Origin: Terrilactibacillus laevilacticus
Lineage (GTDB): Bacteria; Bacillota; Bacilli; Bacillales; Sporolactobacillaceae
Reading direction: 5' to 3'
Length of the DNA: 64,000 nt
NCBI RefSeq assembly: GCF_006517395.1
Contig: NZ_VDCY01000003.1
Span: 186,001 to 250,000, forward strand
Shown here: positions 42,014 to 51,383 of the stretch, one piece after another
Numbering within the stretch: the first letter of the stretch is position 1
How the letters are laid out: each line of letters starts with the position of its first letter
The notes under the pieces: generated by a model
Told to the model about the DNA's origin: nothing
The model's input: only the letters and a program-made list of their open reading frames with translations
The model's database searches: none
Translations under genes and position numbers: made by a program

Positions 42014-42856
42014 TCATTTAGGATTTAATACTTTTTCAGTTGAAATTTTTTTCTGTCTAGGAAAAAATTGAACACGCTCTTCAAATACATGTTTTAAAGT
42101 TCGCATCATGCCAGTATCTGGTCTATCTGTATAGACATTGACATATTGTGGAGCTAAACCAATTAAAGTTAGTAATATTGAAGGTTCAGCATCGATTCCC
42201 CACTGCTTTAATAACGGATAAAACGATCGAATGGAGTGTGTATTTTGAATGAGCTTATGATTCTCATCGAAGAGTCGAAATGGCTTATCATCTAGTACAT
42301 AAATAGTATGGTGCAAAGAACGATAGCTACGTATAATCCGGCGTAATTTATCAACAAAGGTAAGATATTCCTGCTGTAACTTATACTCATCAATGGCGAG
42401 TTCAACGTACCTTCTTAGGCAAGCTCGATATTTTGATAGGCGAAACGTTTTTAATGATTCAAATGAAAATGTAGAGGAATGAAGAAAGATTTCGTCAAGA
42501 TCCCGAGCAATAATTTCTCTACGATTCGGAAGATGTTCGACATCTGGTAAATCCTCTTTTTCTCCATCAAATATGGCATATACAATATCTAAAATTTCTT
42601 CTTTTTCTTCTGGATATTTGAAATAAAATTGATTCTCTAGTATATCTACTAGCCATTTCTTCTCAAACATGTCCATAATAAAATCGATAAAAAGTTTAAT
42701 AAGTTCCGTTCGGCAAGTCCGTTCTTTGATCGTGGCCTCTATCTTTAGCGTCTGATCCTTTAATTCCATATGGAGTGATTTCATTTTTGCTAATGATAGT
42801 TTTTTATGTAAAGACATGACTTCCTGCCGGGATGAAAACGTAATTGTGATCAACAT
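42014..42856 (-). CDS. ytxC: YtxC-like sporulation protein
   Basis: A ~280-residue protein with a long basic/amphipathic composition and no membrane segments. Recognisable YtxC-type features are ELIKLFIDFIMDMFEKKWL, EEILDIVYAIFDGEKED and the C-terminal HKVIQ-like end GLAPQYVNVYTDRP. Biochemical role unknown; a sporulation link comes from B. subtilis. The ATG at 42856 is preferred because GATGGGGGGGACC supplies the ribosome site; the ATG at 42868 lies inside it. Conserved between infC and dnaI. Confidence 0.85.
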   Translation of the reverse strand: MLITITFSSRQEVMSLHKKLSLAKMKSLHMELKDQTLKIEATIKERTCRTELIKLFIDFIMDMFEKKWLVDILENQFYFKYPEEKEEILDIVYAIFDGEKEDLPDVEHLPNRREIIARDLDEIFLHSSTFSFESLKTFRLSKYRACLRRYVELAIDEYKLQQEYLTFVDKLRRIIRSYRSLHHTIYVLDDKPFRLFDENHKLIQNTHSIRSFYPLLKQWGIDAEPSILLTLIGLAPQYVNVYTDRPDTGMMRTLKHVFEERVQFFPRQKKISTEKVLNPK

Positions 42857-42989
42857 GGTCCCCCCCATCTTTCCTTAATACACTATATGGGACCAAGCTT
42901 TAAAACATGCTTAAACTTTAGAAAAATTCGGCTGATCGTCAAGTCTTTAACGAGGAAATGAAATTCGACTCTGTCCATCCATACTTAAA

Positions 42990-43205
42990 GTGCGTGTTCA
43001 AAAAGGTGACAAATTAGAAGCAAGAAGATCAAGGCGGCGCTGTTTTGAGGACCGGCATTCCACATGATGTGGTAGCTTCAACGTTGCTCACAGGACGTGA
43101 GTGATTTTAGTTGAAGGTCCTCTTGTATTCACTACATGAGGACCGGAAAAACGAGCCAACGCCGAGATTCGCAGCTTATCATTTGGTGACTTTTTGAACA
43201 ACCTC
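42990..43205 (+). mobile_element. MITE-like element, copy J (216 bp, medium form, TSD TTAAA)
   Basis: GTGCGTGTTCAAAAAGGTGA to CTTTTTGAACAACCTC, with TTAAA at 42985-42989 and 43206-43210. It has the same extra hairpin as copy C. Its right target duplication forms the left edge of a family-2 repeat. Confidence 0.9.
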
Positions 43206-43284
43206 TTAAAGAAAACTTACCGATTGCGGGGCATATAAAGCGTAAAAGTGGCCTAGTTCACTTTTTTTCCTTCTTAAAGTGTAA
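43206..43284 (+). repeat. Dispersed repeat family 2, copy e
   Basis: TTAAAGAAAACTTACCGATTG, then GGGGCATATAAAGCGTAAAA, ending CTTCTTAAAGTG; directly abuts MITE copy J. Confidence 0.75.
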
Positions 43285-43287
43285 AAA

Positions 43288-43322
43288 AAGAGATAACCGT
43301 TAGGATCCTCTCCGGTTATCTC
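43288..43322 (-). terminator. Terminator overlapping the dnaI 3' end
   Basis: GGAGATAACCGG pairs with CGGTTATCTC on the minus strand, then TTTTTTT. The 5' arm encodes the last residues of DnaI. Confidence 0.85.
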
Positions 43323-44241
43323 CTTCCATTTGTACAAATGTCGTATAGTAACGAATACGTTCCATGATTCGTTTGGCTTTAAGTGTTTCTTCCCCACTCT
43401 TATCTGAATAGGAAAGATGAGCTTCTAAATCATCAAAATCTTTATTCGAGGTGTAAATAGTCGGTAAACTTTCCATCATGCGGTACTGAAGGATACTACC
43501 CAAAATGTCATCTCGTATCCATGGTGTCATCGTTTCTGCTCCTATATCGTCTAAAACAAGGACAGGGACTTCTTTAACCGTTTCTAGTTTTTCATCAACC
43601 GTTCCATCTTGAATCGATTGTCTCATTTCCCGGAAAAAGTCCGGTGTGTACACGAGCATCGAAGAGATGCCTTTCCTCTTGGCAAGCTCATTGACAATAG
43701 CCCCAGCTAAATAGGTTTTTCCAACACCAAATTTTCCGTATAGATACAAACCTTTAACATCTTTCGGTGAATCGAGATATCCTTTGATAAACTCTCCAGC
43801 GGCAAGAATAGAATCCTTTCGTTTAATATCTGGAATAAAGGATTGGAAATCAGCTTTTAAAATATCCTTGGGAACATAAAAACTTTTTATTAAGCTCCTT
43901 TGTTTTTGTTTCATGTCTTCTGCTATTTTTAACGAACAAGGAGAAAAGGTGAGATTTAACGATTCTTTATCATTCACAAGATCCGGTCTAAACCCTTGCA
44001 TCATATTTGGACAATTTTTCAAACCCGGGCATTCACGACAATGATGCCGTTCATTTGCAAATTGATAAAGTTTAGGAACATTTTTTAATAATTCGCTGCG
44101 TGTGATGCCTTGACCTTCTTTAGATTTTAAGAATTCAAGCACATGTTCGTCCTCTAGCAGTTCTTTGAGCATCTGTTCAGATTGACCAAGTGGAGACTTT
44201 CCACCCGATATCTTTCGAATAACGTCTTTTATCGATTCCAT
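43300..44241 (-). CDS. dnaI: Primosomal helicase loader DnaI
   Basis: A 313-residue AAA+ ATPase that loads the DnaC replicative helicase with DnaB and DnaD. The N-terminal zinc region (CRECPGLKNCPN, about residues 68-79) binds helicase. The AAA+ domain has Walker A GKFGVGKTYL, Walker B VPVLVLDDIGAE and sensor YTSNKDF. GAGAGGAGGTTTGAAAGTTA precedes the ATG. Co-transcribed with dnaB (55-nt gap). Confidence 0.95.
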   Translation of the reverse strand: MESIKDVIRKISGGKSPLGQSEQMLKELLEDEHVLEFLKSKEGQGITRSELLKNVPKLYQFANERHHCRECPGLKNCPNMMQGFRPDLVNDKESLNLTFSPCSLKIAEDMKQKQRSLIKSFYVPKDILKADFQSFIPDIKRKDSILAAGEFIKGYLDSPKDVKGLYLYGKFGVGKTYLAGAIVNELAKRKGISSMLVYTPDFFREMRQSIQDGTVDEKLETVKEVPVLVLDDIGAETMTPWIRDDILGSILQYRMMESLPTIYTSNKDFDDLEAHLSYSDKSGEETLKAKRIMERIRYYTTFVQMEGDNRRGS

Positions 44242-44296
44242 TAACTTTCAAACCTCCTCTCATACACTTATTTCACATCATCATTCTATAAATTCA

Positions 44297-45673
44297 TTAG
44301 ATGTCATTTAAGTAATTTCGTAGCCACTCTTCCTGTTTAGCAGCTTCTTCTTTAGATAATGTCGAATGCTGCCCACCATCTTCTTTTTTATCCATCCATT
44401 TAGGTAATTTTTCTTTACGGTTATTCTTCCTAGATGTATTTTTAGTCTTTGTTTGATTCGTTTTCCATTCATCGTATTTTTCTTGTTCATGTTTGGCTAA
44501 ATCCATCGCCTGTCTGACAGTCTTTACTTGTTTTCTTGCCCATTGAGCCGCAATTTTCAGCACATGATTTTTAATCAATTTATAATCACTCGTTATCATA
44601 ACATAGTGAATCAACACATTAACAACACCCGCATTTAATTTCTGGTCCAGCATAATTTCCTCGATTAATCGTAAATCTGGTGCGGCAGGTTTGGCTCCAC
44701 CAGACAATTGTTCAAGGATATCATAAGGGGATAATGTTTCATATTGCTGAATAAGACGTTCTTCATCTGTTTTTGGCTCTTTTGATGCCATTTCCCGATG
44801 TTGCAATGGCTGGGTTCGTTGACTAAGAGCAGGTAACGATTGACCTTGCTTAAATTGGTAGTCATCTCGTACCGCTTTTCTTAACAATTCAATGTCAATC
44901 TCACCTGTATGCAAAAAGGCTGATTGAATAATTCGACTCATATCAAGTGGATCTAATTTGTAAACAAAAGCGAGTTTCTCTACCGTATCAATAGCCTCTT
45001 TCGTAAAGGCTTCTTTTGAAATGATGACATCTGATAAATATTGAAACAAAAGATCAAAATCAAACGTTTCTCTAAGTGTTGGCACTTGCCCATCAGATCG
45101 TCCATCCCAAACACGATGTTCTGGTATTGTTTCAATATCAGTCGATTGATAATCTTTATGGCCTTTGAATTTTGATTCGAAAACATCATTAAATTTGGCT
45201 GTTACATCTTTATACGATTCATCAAGCGAGTTCTCATGGCTAAACATTTTTTTTAATCGTGCATAGTCTCGTCCACCAACACGATTGTATAAGTAAATAT
45301 TTAATAATCCATCAGTAAAAAACACATGAGGAGAAAGTGGTGGTTGTAATTCATATATAAAAGATACGTTTTCCTCTGTTTTCTTGTGCGTTTTTAATAA
45401 ACCTATGGCTTCTAGTTTTTTTCTTTCCTCTAGAATGGTGTCGAGAGGTAAATTTAACTCTGTCATGAGATGATGGTGGGTTAAGACATCTGTAGAAAAC
45501 GATGCTTCATCAACTTCATGCCAGAGTGTCGTATATAAACAGCTTGCTCCTATTCCAATCAACGGTTGATAGAGCCGGGTGATAATTTTCTGATCATAGA
45601 AATGGAGTATACCATTAATTTGCACAGTATATTGATCTCCGGGAAGCACCTCTTTCCATGATTGCTGCTGCAT
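44297..45673 (-). CDS. dnaB: Replication initiation and membrane attachment protein DnaB
   Basis: A 458-residue primosome protein of low-GC Gram-positives, not the E. coli helicase. It acts with DnaD and DnaI at oriC and restart sites. N-terminal winged-helix region (YDQKIITRLYQPLIGIGASC) and C-terminal DnaB/D (DDBH2) domain (LRLIEEIMLDQKLNAGVVN, LIHYVMITSDYKL) are visible, with a charged tail (KTKNTSRKNNRKEK). CTTGAGGTGATAGAAA precedes the ATG. In the nrdR-dnaB-dnaI operon. Confidence 0.95.
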   Translation of the reverse strand: MQQQSWKEVLPGDQYTVQINGILHFYDQKIITRLYQPLIGIGASCLYTTLWHEVDEASFSTDVLTHHHLMTELNLPLDTILEERKKLEAIGLLKTHKKTEENVSFIYELQPPLSPHVFFTDGLLNIYLYNRVGGRDYARLKKMFSHENSLDESYKDVTAKFNDVFESKFKGHKDYQSTDIETIPEHRVWDGRSDGQVPTLRETFDFDLLFQYLSDVIISKEAFTKEAIDTVEKLAFVYKLDPLDMSRIIQSAFLHTGEIDIELLRKAVRDDYQFKQGQSLPALSQRTQPLQHREMASKEPKTDEERLIQQYETLSPYDILEQLSGGAKPAAPDLRLIEEIMLDQKLNAGVVNVLIHYVMITSDYKLIKNHVLKIAAQWARKQVKTVRQAMDLAKHEQEKYDEWKTNQTKTKNTSRKNNRKEKLPKWMDKKEDGGQHSTLSKEEAAKQEEWLRNYLNDI

Positions 45674-45697
45674 TTTCTATCACCTCAAGTAAAAATT

Positions 45698-46165
45698 TCA
45701 CTCGCCTTTTTTGGCATTCTTCAGTAATTCATTCAATTCATCCATAAAAACATTGATGTCTTTAAATTGACGATAGACAGAGGCAAAACGGACATAAGCC
45801 ACATCATCGACTTTAGCTAACTCATTCATCACTAGCTCTCCAATGTCATGACTATGAATCTCTGAGATTCCTTGCCTGCGCAATTGTTTTTCAACGCGTT
45901 GAACAATGGATTCTAATTTTTCTAGTGAGACAGGCCTTTTTTCACAAGCTTTGATTAATCCTCGAAGCATTTTGTCACGATTAAATGTTTCACGATTGTC
46001 GCCTTTTTTGATAACAATCAATGGTATTTCTTCAATTGTTTCAAAAGTAGTGAAACGGTACTGACAAGTTTCACATTCACGTCTTCTTCTGATCGATCGT
46101 CCATCACTCACCGGTCTCGAGTCAAGGACTTTTGTTCCTATACCTTTACAATTTGGACATCGCAT
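45698..46165 (-). CDS. nrdR: Transcriptional repressor NrdR
   Basis: A 155-residue (d)ATP-sensing repressor of ribonucleotide reductase genes. The zinc finger is complete (CPNC at the start, CETC about residue 31-34, with the RRRRECETC basic stretch), followed by an ATP-cone domain ([19 protein letters not shown] ... [13 protein letters not shown]). The ATG at 46165 is favoured by AGCGAGGTGA upstream; the GTG at 46174 overlaps that site. First gene before dnaB. Confidence 0.95.
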   Translation of the reverse strand: MRCPNCKGIGTKVLDSRPVSDGRSIRRRRECETCQYRFTTFETIEEIPLIVIKKGDNRETFNRDKMLRGLIKACEKRPVSLEKLESIVQRVEKQLRRQGISEIHSHDIGELVMNELAKVDDVAYVRFASVYRQFKDINVFMDELNELLKNAKKGE

Positions 46166-46198
46166 GTCATTCACCTCGCTAGCTCCATTTTATTTTAA

Positions 46199-46526
46199 GA
46201 GGTTGTCCAAAAAGGCACCTCCATCATGATGGTGGATCTTGGACTGCTAAGTATCTGCATCTATATCACAAGAAAGAATATAACACTTCAATAAGCTGAT
46301 CGTATAGAAAGGTGGAACTAAATCTGAGATTTTATAAGCCATTCCAACCTATTCTATGATTTCTCTGAAATCCTCTCGGGCGGTATGACTGCCCGTTAAT
46401 CGGGACCTCGGAAAATAGTACGAATCAATAGGTTCAACCAAGGACCATTTATAGTGTATATTATACTTTTTTATTGGTACAAAGAAAACAACCTCTATTA
46501 GTGCGTGTTCAAGAAGGTGACAAATT
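46199..46526. repeat. Fragments of the MITE-like family and a structured intergenic segment
   Basis: A left tip GAGGTTGTCCAAAAAGGCAC starts at 46199, and a right-tip-like ACAACCTC ends at 46495, followed by TATTA and a new tip GTGCGTGTTCAAGAAGGTGA (46501-46520). The tips do not pair as one element, so these are remnants. Between them, on the minus strand, AACCTATT (46429-46436) and AATAGGTT (46347-46354) could enclose overlapping hairpins CCCGATTAACGGG and CGGGCAGTCATACCGCCCG (46376-46408). No coding region is seen. Confidence 0.5.
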
Positions 46527-46531
46527 AAAAA

Positions 46532-46560
46532 AGAGAGGTACCAGGTGCCGGTACCTCTTA
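46532..46560 (-). terminator. speD terminator
   Basis: GAGGTACC pairs with GGTACCTC around GGCACCT; on the minus strand CTCTTTTTTAATTTG follows. Confidence 0.85.
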
Positions 46561-46573
46561 AGTTTTCTCTAAA

Positions 46574-46963
46574 TTAATCTTTAATGGGAACCACTTCTTT
46601 ATTTGTAAAGAGGACTGGACCATGTTCTCCAGTGAACTCTGTTTTTTCGGACACTTTTGCATTAAGGACTTCTGCAATATTTTCAGTCGATACTTTAGGA
46701 TCAATCTGATCATTGCATGAATAAATATCAATGCTTGCATAGCCATGCTTAGGAATACTATGAATCGTCACATGTGATTCAGAAAAGATAACAACACCAC
46801 TAATGCCTTCGGGGACAAACTTGTGAAAAACAATCTTACGAATTTCAGCTTCAGTATCTTTTACCGTATCAAGTATAAGCCCTTTAATAAGCTCTAGATC
46901 GTTCAATTTTTCTTCGTCGCAACCCCAAAGTTCTGATATAATATGACGTCCCGTTCTATCCAT
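46574..46963 (-). CDS. speD: S-adenosylmethionine decarboxylase proenzyme
   Basis: A 129-residue pyruvoyl-dependent decarboxylase for polyamine synthesis. Self-cleavage is expected between Glu62 and Ser63 in FSESHVTIHSIPKHGYASID, yielding the pyruvoyl group on the alpha chain. The conserved Cys is in IDIYSCND. Length fits the short prokaryotic class. In B. subtilis gapB lies between speD and coaE; that gene is absent here. Confidence 0.95.
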   Translation of the reverse strand: MDRTGRHIISELWGCDEEKLNDLELIKGLILDTVKDTEAEIRKIVFHKFVPEGISGVVIFSESHVTIHSIPKHGYASIDIYSCNDQIDPKVSTENIAEVLNAKVSEKTEFTGEHGPVLFTNKEVVPIKD

Positions 46964-47088
46964 GATAAAATCCCTTTCAAACCTAAACTTAAGAATATGT
47001 TAAGGAAAAACACACTTAGTAAAATCAAACTCAACTCTTTTGTTAATTATAACAAACCACATTATACCATACCGTATGTTCTAAGTAT

Positions 47089-47685
47089 CTAAAGAATCCT
47101 CCATAATTTCAACACATCATGGACTTGTTTTTGGGTTTCTTCTCTTGATCCTGAGTTATCAATAATGTAATCACTCATGGCTTTTTTTTGGAAGAGAGGA
47201 AGTTGAGACGTGATCCGACTTTTTGCTTCCTCTAAAGTTAAATGATTTCTTTCCATCAGACGTTTTGTTTGTAGATCATCATTAACGTACACGAGTAGAA
47301 TTTTATCTACTAGATGTGTTAATTTACTTTCAAAAAGCAAAGGAATATCGAGTACAACTGATTTTTGATGAGACTCTTCATATTGTTTCACTTTTCTCAT
47401 CATAGTTTCACCAATCTTTGGGTGAATCATCTGATTGAGTGTTTCACGTTTTTCTTTGTTGTTAAAAATCATATCCCCTAGTTTTTTTCGATTTAAATTA
47501 CCATCTGGTAAAATTAAATCTTCACCAAATGTTTCAATAATTTGGCAGAATACAGGTTCACCAGGCTCTACAACCTGACGGGCAATTTTATCAGCATCGA
47601 CAATAGGAATATGATAATTTGAAATCATCTTAGCCACGGTACTTTTTCCGCTTGCAATGCCCCCCGTTAATCCGATCTTTAACAT
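47089..47685 (-). CDS. coaE: Dephospho-CoA kinase
   Basis: A 198-residue kinase for the last step of coenzyme A synthesis. P-loop GLTGGIASGKST, VDADKIARQVVEPG and LDIPLLFES (CoA-binding) are conserved. The ATG at 47685 lies just past the mutM stop (AGGTGAATATG), with the ribosome site inside mutM; a GTG at 47691 overlaps the stop. Part of polA-mutM-coaE. Confidence 0.95.
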   Translation of the reverse strand: MLKIGLTGGIASGKSTVAKMISNYHIPIVDADKIARQVVEPGEPVFCQIIETFGEDLILPDGNLNRKKLGDMIFNNKEKRETLNQMIHPKIGETMMRKVKQYEESHQKSVVLDIPLLFESKLTHLVDKILLVYVNDDLQTKRLMERNHLTLEEAKSRITSQLPLFQKKAMSDYIIDNSGSREETQKQVHDVLKLWRIL

Positions 47686-47687
47686 AT

Positions 47688-48518
47688 TCACCTATCTCCC
47701 TGACAGTTAGGGCAGAAGTGCGTTCCTCTTCCCCCTACTTTTATTTTTTGAATTAAAGTACCACAACACGGACAAGGTTGGTCACCTCGACCGTACACGG
47801 CCAGTCTGTCTTGAAAGGTTCCTTTTGTTCCTTGACTATTGACATAGGTTCGAATCGTGCTGCCACCTAGGGTTATTGCTTTCGTTAGTATATCAACGAT
47901 TGATTGATGCAAGTCGTTAATTTTTTCACTTGATAGCTTTGAGGCAGCTATTGTAGGATGAATCTTCGCTTGAAAGAGCACCTCATCTACATAGATGTTC
48001 CCTAACCCAACGACAATACTTTGATCAAGTAACACTTGTTTTATCGTTCGATTCGTCCGCTGACATTTTTCAAAAAGAAATTGAGGGGTGAACTCTGGAT
48101 CGAATGGTTCAAGTCCAAGTTGTGAAAGAGGCTTATTTCTTTCTTCTTCACCCTTTTTAAAAAGATGCATCGTCCCAAATTTCCGAACATCTAAGTAATG
48201 TAACGCCGTATTGTCGTTAAAAATAAAAATCACATGGGTATGTTTATTTAAAGGTTCATCCGCTTGATATAAACGATATTTACCTTCCATACGAAGGTGA
48301 GAGACAAGAACGATCTCATCGAGATGAAAAATGAGAAACTTGCCCCGCCTTTCGACTTGATGAATCGTTTGACCGCTTAAAAGACGCACGAATTCGGTTG
48401 TGTTTGTTGGCTTTTTAATTATGTTAGGCCACAAAACCTTCACATCTTGTATGGTTTTTCCTTTAATTAACTCATTAAGAGTTCTTTTAACATTCTCAAC
48501 TTCTGGTAGTTCTGGCAA
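47688..48518 (-). CDS. mutM: Formamidopyrimidine-DNA glycosylase, TTG start
   Basis: A 276-residue DNA glycosylase/AP lyase that removes 8-oxoguanine. The catalytic residue is an N-terminal proline exposed after Met removal, so the mature protein must begin P-E-L-P-E-V-E. Only the TTG at 48518, preceded by AAAGGAAG nine bases upstream, gives this; the ATGs further upstream would add residues. That start also gives exactly the B. subtilis length. C-terminal zinc finger: CPCCGTLIQKIKVGGRGTHF with CPNC. Starts 26 bases after the polA stop. Confidence 0.95.
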   Translation of the reverse strand: MPELPEVENVKRTLNELIKGKTIQDVKVLWPNIIKKPTNTTEFVRLLSGQTIHQVERRGKFLIFHLDEIVLVSHLRMEGKYRLYQADEPLNKHTHVIFIFNDNTALHYLDVRKFGTMHLFKKGEEERNKPLSQLGLEPFDPEFTPQFLFEKCQRTNRTIKQVLLDQSIVVGLGNIYVDEVLFQAKIHPTIAASKLSSEKINDLHQSIVDILTKAITLGGSTIRTYVNSQGTKGTFQDRLAVYGRGDQPCPCCGTLIQKIKVGGRGTHFCPNCQGDR

Positions 48519-48544
48519 ATTCATTTTCTTCCTTTCAGCATGTC

Positions 48545-51184
48545 TTACTTTGCATCGTACCAAGTAGGCCCATAAGCATACTCAACCTTCAATGGGACAT
48601 CGAGTTTCACTGCATTCTCCATAACATCAGGAACGATACGTTTAAGTTTATCAATTTCATCTTCTGGAGCCTCAAAAATTAATTCATCATGAACTTGCAG
48701 CAACATGTTCGTTGTTAACTGTTCCTCAGCTAGTCGTTCGGACATTTGAACCATGGCTTGTTTTATAATATCTGCAGCCGTTCCTTGGATTGGCGTATTC
48801 ATGGCTGTTCTTTCTGCAAAGCTGCGACGATTAAAGTTTCGACTTCTAATATCAGGCAAATAGCGTCGCCTTTGTAATAAGGTAGTCACAAAGCCATCTT
48901 CTTTTGCCTTCTTTACAACGTCTTCCATATATTTTTTTACACCTGGAAAACTATCTAAATACGCTTCAATGAATTGACCAGCTTCTTTTCTTGTTATACC
49001 AAGACTTTGTGATAAGCCGTAGTCACTGATACCATAGACAATTCCAAAATTAACAGCTTTTGCATGACGTCTCATTAGACTTGTCACATCTTCCTCTTTC
49101 ACGCCGAAAACATCCATGGCTGTCTTCGTGTGAATATCCATCCCATTTTCAAAGGCTTTAATAAGCTGTTCATCCTGCGCAATATGAGCCAACACTCGTA
49201 ATTCAATTTGAGAGTAATCTGCCGAGAAAATGACCCAGTCTTCTTTAGATGGAAGAAAAGCTTTTCGAATCTTCCGTCCTTCTTCTAATCGAATCGGTAT
49301 ATTTTGCAGATTGGGATCAATTGAACTCAGCCGCCCCGTTTGCGTCAATGTTTGATTAAATCTTGTATGAATCCGTCCTGTTTTCGGATGAATAACCTTA
49401 AGTAATCCCTCAATGTAGGTTGACTTCAATTTACCAAGTTGACGATAGTCTAATAATTTAGGAATCATTTCATGTTGTGGTGCTAATTTTTCTAAGACAT
49501 CGGCTGACGTCGAATAGCCTGTTTTTGTTTTTTTAATAACAGGAAGTTGCAATTTTTCAAATAAGATTTCACCCAATTGTTTTGGTGAATTTAAATTAAA
49601 GGTTGTACCAGCCAGCTCATAGATATTGTGTTCAATCTCTGTTAACTTACGAGATAATTCTTCTCCCATTTGTTCAAGTGTATCTTGACTTGTTTTGACA
49701 CCCATTCGTTCCATCTCAGCAAGAACTAAAGATAACGGTAATTCAAGTTCATTAAAGAGCGATGTTTGTTGATTTATATCTAATTTCTTTTGAAGAAGGG
49801 GAAGTAATTCTAAACAAGCTCTTGCTTTTCTTGCAAGATGCTCACCTAACTCTTCATCACCAGATATTCTATGTTTAGCTCCTTTTCCATAAAAGGCGTC
49901 GTCAGAATAAACATAAGACAGGTTATGTCTATTCGAGATAGCGGCTAAATCGTCATTGGTTTCAGAAGGGTCAATGAGGTAAGAAGCAAGTTGAATATCA
50001 AACATAATCCCCTTTAAATGAACTTCTCGCCAGCTTAAAGCAACAGTATCTTCCTTGCCGTCAAAAACAACTTTCTCTGTCTTCTCGTCTTCAAGCCAAG
50101 ATCGAAACACTTCAGACGATAGAGCTGTTTTGATAGGAATAAAATAAGAACCCGTTTTATTTGATAATCCAATCCCATGAATATCACCGTAATGATAATT
50201 CGAATCTGTGACTTCAACAATTAAAGAACTCGGAGATTCAAGGTGATCTTCCGTTATTTCACTTAAAGTTTCAAATTCAAAGGCCTCATCTTGAGCGTTT
50301 TGATCGATTGTTTCTTCAGCTCCAATTCGATCCAACAACGAATGAAACTCCAATTCTTTAAATAGATGAATCAACTCACTCGTTACTTCGAATGTATACT
50401 GGCACTCTTCTAGAGAAAGGGTAACAGGAGCCTCGCGATCAATGGTCGCTAATTTCTTACTCATCAACGCTTGCTCATGATGATCAATTAACTTTTCTTT
50501 CAGTTTTTTACCAGAAACGTCATCAATTGATTCATAAACCCCTTCGATCGTACCAAACTGTTTTAATAATTTAATCGCTGTTTTCTCTCCGACTCCTGGG
50601 ACGCCAGGGATATTATCAGATGAGTCCCCCATTAAACCTTTTAAGTCAATGATTCTTCCAGGATCTATACCATACCGTTCTTGCACATCAGAAGGTTTAT
50701 AATTTTCGACGTCTGAGATGCCTTTCCGGATCAAAGCAATCTCAACTTGATCATTGGCTAGTTGAAGAAAATCTTTATCCCCTGTGACGACTTTAACATC
50801 CCACGTTGCTTGTCCAGCCTTTGCTGCTAAAGTACCAATGATGTCATCAGCTTCATAGTTTTCAACTTGATAATGTTTGATACCAAATTTGGTTAATAGT
50901 TCCAAAATAAGCGGAAATTGCTCTGATAATTCCGGAGGAGTTTTTTGACGTCCTCCTTTATATTCGGTATACGTCTCATGGCGAAACGTTTTCTTTCCTG
51001 CGTCAAAAGCGACAAGGACATGCGTTGGTTTCTCTGTTTCAAGAATCTTCATCAGCATAGTAGCAAAGCCATATATTGCGTTCGTATAGATTCCTTTATC
51101 TGTATTCAATAGTGGCAAGGCAAAAAAGGCACGAAAAGCCACATTATTTCCATCAATAAGTATTAATTTATTTTTCAACATCAT
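48545..51184 (-). CDS. polA: DNA polymerase I
   Basis: An 879-residue polymerase for Okazaki maturation and repair. N-terminal 5'-3' exonuclease (residues ~1-300; LILIDGNNVAFRAFF, YEADDIIGTLA, GDSSDNIPGVPGVGEKTA), a 3'-5' exonuclease-like domain that lacks the usual acidic proofreading residues (as in other Bacillus), and the polymerase domain (motif A SADYSQIELRVLAHI, motif B RRHAKAVNFGIVYG, motif C QVHDELIFEAP). The ATG pair is preceded by AAAGGAG. First gene of polA-mutM-coaE. Confidence 0.97.
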   Translation of the reverse strand: MMLKNKLILIDGNNVAFRAFFALPLLNTDKGIYTNAIYGFATMLMKILETEKPTHVLVAFDAGKKTFRHETYTEYKGGRQKTPPELSEQFPLILELLTKFGIKHYQVENYEADDIIGTLAAKAGQATWDVKVVTGDKDFLQLANDQVEIALIRKGISDVENYKPSDVQERYGIDPGRIIDLKGLMGDSSDNIPGVPGVGEKTAIKLLKQFGTIEGVYESIDDVSGKKLKEKLIDHHEQALMSKKLATIDREAPVTLSLEECQYTFEVTSELIHLFKELEFHSLLDRIGAEETIDQNAQDEAFEFETLSEITEDHLESPSSLIVEVTDSNYHYGDIHGIGLSNKTGSYFIPIKTALSSEVFRSWLEDEKTEKVVFDGKEDTVALSWREVHLKGIMFDIQLASYLIDPSETNDDLAAISNRHNLSYVYSDDAFYGKGAKHRISGDEELGEHLARKARACLELLPLLQKKLDINQQTSLFNELELPLSLVLAEMERMGVKTSQDTLEQMGEELSRKLTEIEHNIYELAGTTFNLNSPKQLGEILFEKLQLPVIKKTKTGYSTSADVLEKLAPQHEMIPKLLDYRQLGKLKSTYIEGLLKVIHPKTGRIHTRFNQTLTQTGRLSSIDPNLQNIPIRLEEGRKIRKAFLPSKEDWVIFSADYSQIELRVLAHIAQDEQLIKAFENGMDIHTKTAMDVFGVKEEDVTSLMRRHAKAVNFGIVYGISDYGLSQSLGITRKEAGQFIEAYLDSFPGVKKYMEDVVKKAKEDGFVTTLLQRRRYLPDIRSRNFNRRSFAERTAMNTPIQGTAADIIKQAMVQMSERLAEEQLTTNMLLQVHDELIFEAPEDEIDKLKRIVPDVMENAVKLDVPLKVEYAYGPTWYDAK

Positions 51185-51341
51185 CTCTCCTTTGTGAAAT
51201 GTAAATCATCTACTCTCATCGTAAATGATCCATGATCTCTATCTAATGACCCAGAAACTTAAACTTATTTTATTCATCTATTTGCTCTCTTCTCATTTTA
51301 GACTATCTTGTCTCTTTAAGCCAACTTGTGAAATCATCACG

Positions 51342-51377
51342 AAAAAGACCTCACCCTATAAAAAGAGATGAGGTTCT
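51342..51377 (-). terminator. phoR terminator
   Basis: GAACCTCATCT pairs with GGGTGAGGTC across CTTTTTATA on the minus strand, followed by TTTTT. It separates phoPR from polA. Confidence 0.85.
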
Positions 51378-51383
51378 ATTTCA

